Of a stretch of 10,487 nucleotides of DNA, positions 6,360 to 10,487 are shown piece by piece; positions within the stretch are counted from its first letter, which is position 1, and each line of letters begins with the position of its first letter. Origin of the DNA: DASSJF01 sp035280345. GTDB lineage: Bacteria > Sysuimicrobiota > Sysuimicrobiia > Sysuimicrobiales > Segetimicrobiaceae. A model generated the notes under the pieces. The model was not told where the DNA came from and ran no database searches. It was given only the letters and a program-made list of their open reading frames with translations. Both the position numbers and the translations under genes were made by a program. The DNA is taken from positions 1 to 10,487 of the forward strand of contig DATEGA010000054.1 of NCBI GenBank assembly GCA_035280345.1. The letters are read 5' to 3'.

Positions 6360-6860
6360 ATGCTCGTGCGCGACCGGATGACGAGCCCGGTGATCACGAC
6401 GAGGCCCGAGACGGAAACGAGCGCAGCGCTGAAGACGATGTACGTCCACAAGGTGCGCCGGCTTCCGGTCGTCGACGAACGGGGGGCGCTTGTCGGCATC
6501 GTGACGCAGCGGACCCTTTACGAGCACGGCAAGGCGTCGACCCCGGTGGCCGACCTCATGACGCCGGCTCCCTACACGACAGCGCCCGAGACGCCGATCG
6601 TGGAGGCGGCCGCCAAGATGCGCGCGCTCGGGTTCGGCGCGCTTCCCGTCCTCGATCGCGGCCAGCTCGTGGGCATTATCACCGAGAGCGATATTTTTGC
6701 TGCGTTCCTTGAGCTGCTGGGCGCGGGGCGCGCCGGCACGCATCTTGTCGTGCCGGTGGCGCACGTGACGACTGGAGTGAGCGCCGTGCTCGCGGCGCTC
6801 GCGCGCCGCTCACCAGCGTCGCGACCTATGTCGACCGGCATGGTCCGGCGGTCGTGCTGA
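6360..6860 (+). CDS. CBS-CBS-ACT (AcuB-like) protein, main frame, cut short by a frameshift
   Basis: Paired CBS domains bind adenine nucleotides and sense energy state; proteins with two CBS domains and a C-terminal ACT-like domain are commonly annotated AcuB-like. CBS1 covers about residues 1-57 (MLVRDRMTSPVITTRP ... RLPVVDERGALVGIVTQ) and CBS2 about 64-118 (VADLMTPAPYTTAPETP ... GALPVLDRGQLVGIITESDI). The ACT-like region begins near residue 127 (THLVVPVAHVTTGVSAVL). After Arg150 (codon ending 6809) the frame drifts into SPASRPMSTGMVRRSC and stops at 6860, while the expected continuation is in the -1 frame. ATG 6360 gives the usual family N-terminus; a GTG at 6351, with GGAG six bases upstream, is an alternative adding three residues. 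The gene is divergent from the YbaK-like gene and convergent with the aldolase. Ligand and target are unknown. Confidence 0.85.
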   Translation: MLVRDRMTSPVITTRPETETSAALKTMYVHKVRRLPVVDERGALVGIVTQRTLYEHGKASTPVADLMTPAPYTTAPETPIVEAAAKMRALGFGALPVLDRGQLVGIITESDIFAAFLELLGAGRAGTHLVVPVAHVTTGVSAVLAALARRSPASRPMSTGMVRRSC

Positions 6861-6958
6861 CCGCGGACGAGCAAGACCCGCGGGACCTCATCCGCGCGCT
6901 GCGCGAGGCGGGGTTCGAGCCGATCGAGATCAGCGTGCAGAAGACCGCCAGCGTCTAG
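6809..6958 (+). pseudogene. Out-of-frame 3' part of the CBS-ACT gene (ACT tail)
   Basis: Reading in the -1 frame from 6809 gives LTSVATYVDRHGPAVVL, then a charged link, then RDLIRALREAGFEPIEI and a TAG at 6956-6958. This is the expected second half of an ACT-like domain and joins smoothly to the upstream frame at Arg150, giving about 199 residues in total, a normal length for CBS-CBS-ACT proteins. There is no independent start or ribosome-binding site. One added base near 6806-6810 would restore the gene, so this is a genuine single-base lesion, a sequencing indel or, less likely, programmed frameshifting. Confidence 0.8.
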
Positions 6959-6996
6959 CCGGCGGCTATCCCTTGCGGATCAACAGCGCTGGCACG

Positions 6997-7013
6997 GCCG
7001 CCGGAGCGGCGGC
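6997..7013. terminator. GC stem-loop between convergent CBS-ACT and aldolase genes
   Basis: GCCGCC (6997-7002) and GGCGGC (7008-7013) form a perfect 6-bp stem around the 5-base loop GGAGC. On the plus strand it is followed by TATACGTTTCTT, a moderately T-rich run, so it fits a factor-independent terminator for the CBS-ACT transcript. It lies 38 bases after that gene's stop and 26 bases from the aldolase stop. Confidence 0.45.
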
Positions 7014-7039
7014 TATACGTTTCTTCGCGGGCTAGCGGA

Positions 7040-8083
7040 TCAACGGCGTCCGGGTCCCGCCGCCGCGGCCTGCTCCATCGCCGCCGTGTAGCGCCCCTCG
7101 CGCGCGGCCGACACCAGCTTCGCCCGGTGCAGGAATGCCTGCTGCGCGGCCGGCACCGCGGCGGGCGACCCGCGCCACGCGTCCATCGCCGGCTGCTGCA
7201 GCGCGCGAGCGAACGAGAAGCTCAAGACCCACGGCCGGGACCCTGCCAGCGTGTTCATCGCGTTCAGGTGCTGGGTGGCGCGTTCCGGCGTCTGTCCGCC
7301 GGAGAGAAACATCACGCCGGGGACGGCCGCGGGGACCGCGCGGCGCAGACACCGCACCGTCGCCTCCGCGACCTCCTCGACGCCAGCCTGCCGCGGGGAC
7401 TTCGCGCCCGAGACCACCATGTTCGGCTTCAACAGCACCGCTTCGAGCACCACGCGCTGGTCGCGCAACGATCTAAACAGCGTGTCGAGCGACGCCTGCG
7501 TTGCCTCGAAGCACTGTTCGATCGTATGCGAGCCGTCAATCAGCACCTCCGGCTCGACGATCGGGACGATGTCGGCCTCCTGGCACAGCGCCGCGTAGCG
7601 CGCGAGCGCGTGCGCGTTCGCCTCCAGGCAGTATGCGCTCGGCCGGCCCTCGCCGATCGAGATCACGGCGCGCCACTTCGCAAAGCGCGCCCCGAGCCCT
7701 CGGTACTCGGCGAGGCGGTCGCGCAGACCGTCGAGGCCCTCCGTGACCATCTCATCCGGCGCGCCGGCGAGCGGCTTCGCGCCCGCGTCGACCTTGATCC
7801 CGGGCACGATCCCCAGCCGCACGAGGAGCTGCGGAAACGGGGTCCCGTCGTCCGCCTTCTGGCGAATTGTTTCATCATAAAGGATCACGCCGCTCAGGAT
7901 CTCGGCGATGCCGGCCGTCGTAAAGAGCAATTGCCGGTATTGCCGGTGGTTCTCTGCGGTGTTCTCAACACCGATCGCGGCGAAGCGCTTGCCGATCGTG
8001 CCGTGGCTCTCGTCCGCGGCCAGGATGCCCTTGCCGCTCGCCGTAAGCGCCCACGTCGTCCCGATCATCGCGTCCAGGTTCAT
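7040..8083 (-). CDS. Fructose-bisphosphate aldolase, class I
   Basis: This enzyme reversibly cleaves fructose 1,6-bisphosphate to glyceraldehyde 3-phosphate and dihydroxyacetone phosphate through a lysine Schiff base, without metal. The 347-residue product matches the classical (animal/plant-type) class I family: GKGILAADES (18-26, Asp24), FAKWRAVISIGEG (134-146), IVEPEV (175-180), LLKPNMVVSG (217-226) with Schiff-base Lys219, LSGGQTPE (260-267) and LSFSFARALQ (287-296). The C-terminal catalytic tyrosine of animal enzymes is absent; the tail ends in AAAAGPGRR. ATG 8083 gives the usual MNLD start, with GGAGG 11 bases upstream; GTG 8089 (spacing 5) is a close alternative adding two residues. 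It follows the phosphofructokinase gene after about 70 bases on the same strand, so the two are probably co-transcribed and catalyse consecutive steps. Confidence 0.96.
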   Translation of the reverse strand: MNLDAMIGTTWALTASGKGILAADESHGTIGKRFAAIGVENTAENHRQYRQLLFTTAGIAEILSGVILYDETIRQKADDGTPFPQLLVRLGIVPGIKVDAGAKPLAGAPDEMVTEGLDGLRDRLAEYRGLGARFAKWRAVISIGEGRPSAYCLEANAHALARYAALCQEADIVPIVEPEVLIDGSHTIEQCFEATQASLDTLFRSLRDQRVVLEAVLLKPNMVVSGAKSPRQAGVEEVAEATVRCLRRAVPAAVPGVMFLSGGQTPERATQHLNAMNTLAGSRPWVLSFSFARALQQPAMDAWRGSPAAVPAAQQAFLHRAKLVSAAREGRYTAAMEQAAAAGPGRR

Positions 8084-8107
8084 CTGCACCACCGCCTCCA
8101 GCCGTCG

Positions 8108-8138
8108 TGCCCGCGGGATGGCTTGACCTGCCCGCGGG
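8108..8138. repeat. Paired TGCCCGCGGG repeats in the phosphofructokinase-aldolase gap
   Basis: The 10-mer TGCCCGCGGG occurs at 8108-8117 and again at 8129-8138, a direct repeat with 21 bp between start points, close to two helical turns. The core CCCGCGGG is itself self-complementary, so the copies can also pair with each other around a 13-base loop. It could be a tandem protein-binding site, or an mRNA stem-loop separating or stabilising the two cistrons. I cannot tell which. Confidence 0.45.
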
Positions 8139-8152
8139 TCTTCGAATCACGC

Positions 8153-9439
8153 CTATCCTGCCATCGGCCCCACGCGTGCCGCCGCCTGCGGCAGCGCCTC
8201 GACGACCGGACGGAACCGCTTCACGAACTCCGCCTCGGCCAGCCGGCCCGCGGCCGCGAGCGCCCGCACCCGCGCGGGGTCGGCGAAATCTTCGGGCCGC
8301 AGCCGGATCATGTACGACAGATACACCGCGTACATTTCAGACTCGACGTCGACCCGGCGCACGCGGATGCGTCCGGTGGCCGGATCCATGATGTCCGCGA
8401 AGGGAATCGGCACCAGCCGGTCGCCCTGCACCGTGACCATCGCCCCGCTGCCGCCCTGCAGCAGAAAACGAATCGCCGAATAGCCGAGCCCGCGGCAGTA
8501 CTGGATGTCGAAGCCGTCGGGCGGCGCGCACCGCAACTCATAGCCGAGATCGAGGGGCTGAATCTGTACGCGCAGGCCGCGGGCGGCGAGGCTCTCGGTC
8601 ACTTTGCCCCGCAGCAGCCGTCCGAGGTCGAGTTCGGCGAGGCGGATGTTGCCGTAGCTGTCGCGCTCCACCGGGCCGAGTGTCGACGGATCCAGGTTTT
8701 CGAGCAGCCCTTCGGCCATCAGCGCAACGCCGTGCTCGCGGCCGTCGGCGAGGCGCTTGATAATCGCGCCCTCGAGGATGTCGGCGAGCCGTTCGAGCGG
8801 CAGATGCGACGCCGGAAATTCTTCCGCCCGGAACTCCTCCGGGATGATCGCGAGTGTGGCGCCCGCAGCGCCGGCGACCCCGAGCGCGAGATGGCCGGCA
8901 TGCCGGCCCATCACCGTGACAAAGAACCACCGTCCGCCGGTCGCAGCGTCCTGCATGAGGTTGTGCACCAGGTCCTTGCCGACGTTCACCGCGGTCGTGA
9001 ACCCGAACGTCGGGATCCCGGGCGGCAGCGGCAGGTCGTTGTCGATCGTCTTCGGCACGTGCACGGTGGCCAGACGGCCCTGCATCGCCGCGGCCACCCG
9101 CGAGGCGCCGAACGCGGTGTCGTCGCCGCCGATCGTGACCAGGTACGAGACCTCAAGTCGGCTTAGCGATTCTGTAACGTGCCGGAGATCCTCTGCCGTC
9201 TTCGCCGGATTCACCCGTGACGTGCCGAGGATCGAGCCGCCTTCGAAGTGGATACGCGAGACGTCGTTGATGTCGAGCGCGCGCGCCTTGCTGACGTCGC
9301 CCGCCACGAGCGCCTGGAAGCCGGTCTGCACGCCGATGACCCGCAGACCGTGGTTGCGCGCCTCGATCGTGACCGCGGCGATCACCGCGTTGATCCCTGG
9401 CGACGGTCCGCCGCCTACGACGATGGCCAGTGTCTTCAT
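8153..9439 (-). CDS. 6-phosphofructokinase, probably pyrophosphate-dependent
   Basis: The enzyme phosphorylates fructose 6-phosphate to fructose 1,6-bisphosphate. The 428-residue protein has the PFK fold signatures GGGPSPGIN (9-17), EGGSILGTSR (66-75), GGDDT (104-108), PKTIDNDLP (129-137), MGRHAGHLA (177-185) and IIPEE (198-202). Two positions predict the phosphoryl donor. GGDDT carries an Asp where ATP-dependent enzymes have GGDGS, and PKTIDND carries Lys where ATP enzymes have PGTIDND; both favour pyrophosphate and hence a freely reversible reaction. The length exceeds the roughly 320 residues of bacterial ATP enzymes and fits longer PPi-type clades. ATG 9439 is preceded by GGAGG at a 5-base spacing. 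The gene leads the pair with the class I aldolase and is divergent from an MFS transporter. PFK family is secure; PPi use is inferred from residues and not tested. Confidence 0.94.
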   Translation of the reverse strand: MKTLAIVVGGGPSPGINAVIAAVTIEARNHGLRVIGVQTGFQALVAGDVSKARALDINDVSRIHFEGGSILGTSRVNPAKTAEDLRHVTESLSRLEVSYLVTIGGDDTAFGASRVAAAMQGRLATVHVPKTIDNDLPLPPGIPTFGFTTAVNVGKDLVHNLMQDAATGGRWFFVTVMGRHAGHLALGVAGAAGATLAIIPEEFRAEEFPASHLPLERLADILEGAIIKRLADGREHGVALMAEGLLENLDPSTLGPVERDSYGNIRLAELDLGRLLRGKVTESLAARGLRVQIQPLDLGYELRCAPPDGFDIQYCRGLGYSAIRFLLQGGSGAMVTVQGDRLVPIPFADIMDPATGRIRVRRVDVESEMYAVYLSYMIRLRPEDFADPARVRALAAAGRLAEAEFVKRFRPVVEALPQAAARVGPMAG

Positions 9440-9516
9440 GACCGCCTCCGCATCCCCACCCTCTCATTCTCCAACACGGCGCGCCCTCGCTCAAGCGCCA
9501 CCGAGTAAGCAGAGAC

Positions 9517-9532
9517 CCGGGAGGCCGGGAGG
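9517..9532. repeat. Tandem CCGGGAGG repeat in the divergent phosphofructokinase-MFS gap
   Basis: CCGGGAGG occurs twice in direct succession (9517-9524 and 9525-9532). The same stretch can form a 5-bp hairpin, CCCGG/CCGGG, at 9516-9529. It lies about 80 bases from each start codon, where a shared regulatory site could sit, but it is short and GC-rich, so chance is possible. Confidence 0.25.
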
Positions 9533-9610
9533 CATATCGGGCGGACGGGGAAAAGGTGCATCAGACCGAGACCCGATCGGATGAAACCGCCAGGGAGAGG
9601 ACGCACGCCG

Positions 9611-10487
9611 GTGACCCCGAACGCCGCCCGCCACGACGCGGCGGACGTGCGGCGCATTCTGCGGTATAACAATACGCTCTCAGCGGTCACAAACGGCGCC
9701 TGGTACGTCGTCGGCCCGTTCATTCCGCTCTATCTCGCGACGCTCGGCGCATCCGTGGCGGTGATCGGCCTCGTGGTCGGCGTCGCGGGCATCGTACCGC
9801 TGCTGATCGCCGTGCCGTCCGGCGCGATCGTTGACGCGTACGGCCCATCCGTCGTCGCCGTGGGCTCGGTGATTGCGTACGCCGCCGCCGGTGCGACGCT
9901 CACGCTGCTCCACAGCATCTGGGCCGTCACGATCGCCTACACGCTGCTCAGCGCCGCGAACATCGGCTTCGCTCTATCGGCGCAGGGCATCGTCGCGTCG
10001 GTCAGCGCCCCACGCGACCGGCTCGCCAACTTCGGCTACTACTCGTTGTGGAGCTCGGGCGGCGCCGTCATCGGTCCGATCGTCGGCGGCGCAGTCGCCG
10101 GCGGGCTCGGGTACGTCGCCGCATTCGTGCTCGTGGGCGCGTTGATGGTCCCGTGCTTCTTCTTCGCCAGGTCGCTGGGTACGGTCCGCGCGCCGTCGCG
10201 GCAGATCGCGTCGCTCTCGGGCGGCTACCATCTCGTCGGCCCGATTCTGCGGTATCGCGGCATCCCGGCCGTCCTCCTGATCTCGTTCCTTGTGGTCGTG
10301 GGCCAGCAGCTCCAGCAGTCGTTCTTCCCGATCTACCTGAGCCGCACCGGTCTGTCGCAGAGCCTGATCGGCGTCGTCTTCGCGACGGTCAGCCTGAGTT
10401 CGATGCTGGTTCGGTCGCTCTTGGCCCCGGGCACGCGGCGACTCGGCATGACCGGGCTCGTGCTGGCCGCGGTGAGCCTCATGGCCC
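9611..10487 (+). CDS. MFS transporter, drug-efflux-like (partial, runs off the window)
   Basis: Major facilitator proteins move solutes across the inner membrane, mostly driven by the proton gradient. The first 292 residues are present and contain about nine hydrophobic helices. The loop between helices 2 and 3 carries a motif-A-like GAIVDAYG (71-78), where the usual GxLaDrxGrr is degraded. Helix 5 carries GGAVIGPIVGG (150-160), which matches motif C (GxxxGPxxGG), characteristic of drug/proton antiporters. A long cytoplasmic loop lies near 186-215, where the two halves of MFS proteins meet. GTG 9611 is chosen: the hydrophilic N-terminus MTPNAARHDAADVRR precedes the first helix, and GGGAGAGG lies about 10 bases upstream. 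The gene is divergent from the phosphofructokinase by 171 bases. The family is secure; export of drugs rather than sugars or metabolites is only suggested by motif C. Confidence 0.9.
   Translation, partial: MTPNAARHDAADVRRILRYNNTLSAVTNGAWYVVGPFIPLYLATLGASVAVIGLVVGVAGIVPLLIAVPSGAIVDAYGPSVVAVGSVIAYAAAGATLTLLHSIWAVTIAYTLLSAANIGFALSAQGIVASVSAPRDRLANFGYYSLWSSGGAVIGPIVGGAVAGGLGYVAAFVLVGALMVPCFFFARSLGTVRAPSRQIASLSGGYHLVGPILRYRGIPAVLLISFLVVVGQQLQQSFFPIYLSRTGLSQSLIGVVFATVSLSSMLVRSLLAPGTRRLGMTGLVLAAVSLMA

Noticed and set aside
7127..9166. Plus-strand open frame of 679 codons opposite aldolase and phosphofructokinase
   Set aside because: It spans two confident minus-strand genes and the gap between them. 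Its Arg/Ala/His/Gln-rich translation is typical of the antisense shadow of GC-rich codons, and it has no domain motif.

Overview
The window is GC-rich bacterial DNA of about two-thirds G+C or more, with strong G/C at third codon positions and dense, mostly minus-strand genes. The mix is a malic enzyme, a pyrophosphate-type phosphofructokinase, a class I aldolase, a CBS-ACT protein and a NarL-family sensor kinase. It looks chromosomal, from a free-living and probably uncultured environmental bacterium (Chloroflexota or another deep Terrabacteria-like lineage is my guess). Nothing in the window fixes the taxonomy. I see no phage, IS element, CRISPR array, tRNA or rRNA.

Layout. At 1-69 there is probably the 3' end of a plus-strand gene. 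Four minus-strand genes then run leftwards from 2351 to 85: a malic enzyme (2351-999), a small four-cysteine zinc-ribbon-like protein (911-720), a one-helix membrane protein with a SHOCT-like tail (661-392) and a 5'-truncated cytochrome c fragment (309-85). A 340-bp gap (2352-2691) with a clean palindrome separates the malic enzyme from a divergent plus-strand histidine kinase (2692-4479). The kinase converges, across a stem-loop, on a minus-strand pair: a YbaK-type editing-domain protein (5651-6127) followed by an unrecognised TIM-barrel-like protein (4523-5614). A CBS-CBS-ACT gene (6360-6958) is divergent from that pair and is interrupted by an apparent single-base frameshift. It converges on a minus-strand glycolytic pair, PPi-type phosphofructokinase (9439-8153) then class I fructose-bisphosphate aldolase (8083-7040). 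A plus-strand MFS transporter starts at 9611 and runs off the right edge.

Functional theme. Three central-carbon enzymes are present. The malic enzyme links malate and pyruvate. The phosphofructokinase carries the residues expected of a reversible PPi-dependent enzyme, and it sits beside the aldolase that acts on the next metabolite, which suits flux in both glycolytic and gluconeogenic directions. The kinase has only three cysteines, all clustered in its GAF domain, suggesting redox or oxygen sensing, and no response regulator is adjacent. The nearest thing to an undescribed component is the TIM-barrel protein paired with the YbaK-like gene.

Caution. Two neighbouring genes (YbaK-like and CBS-ACT) each look one base short, and a cytochrome fragment lacks its 5' part. 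Two same-direction lesions within about 650 bp could be assembly or sequencing indels rather than biology.
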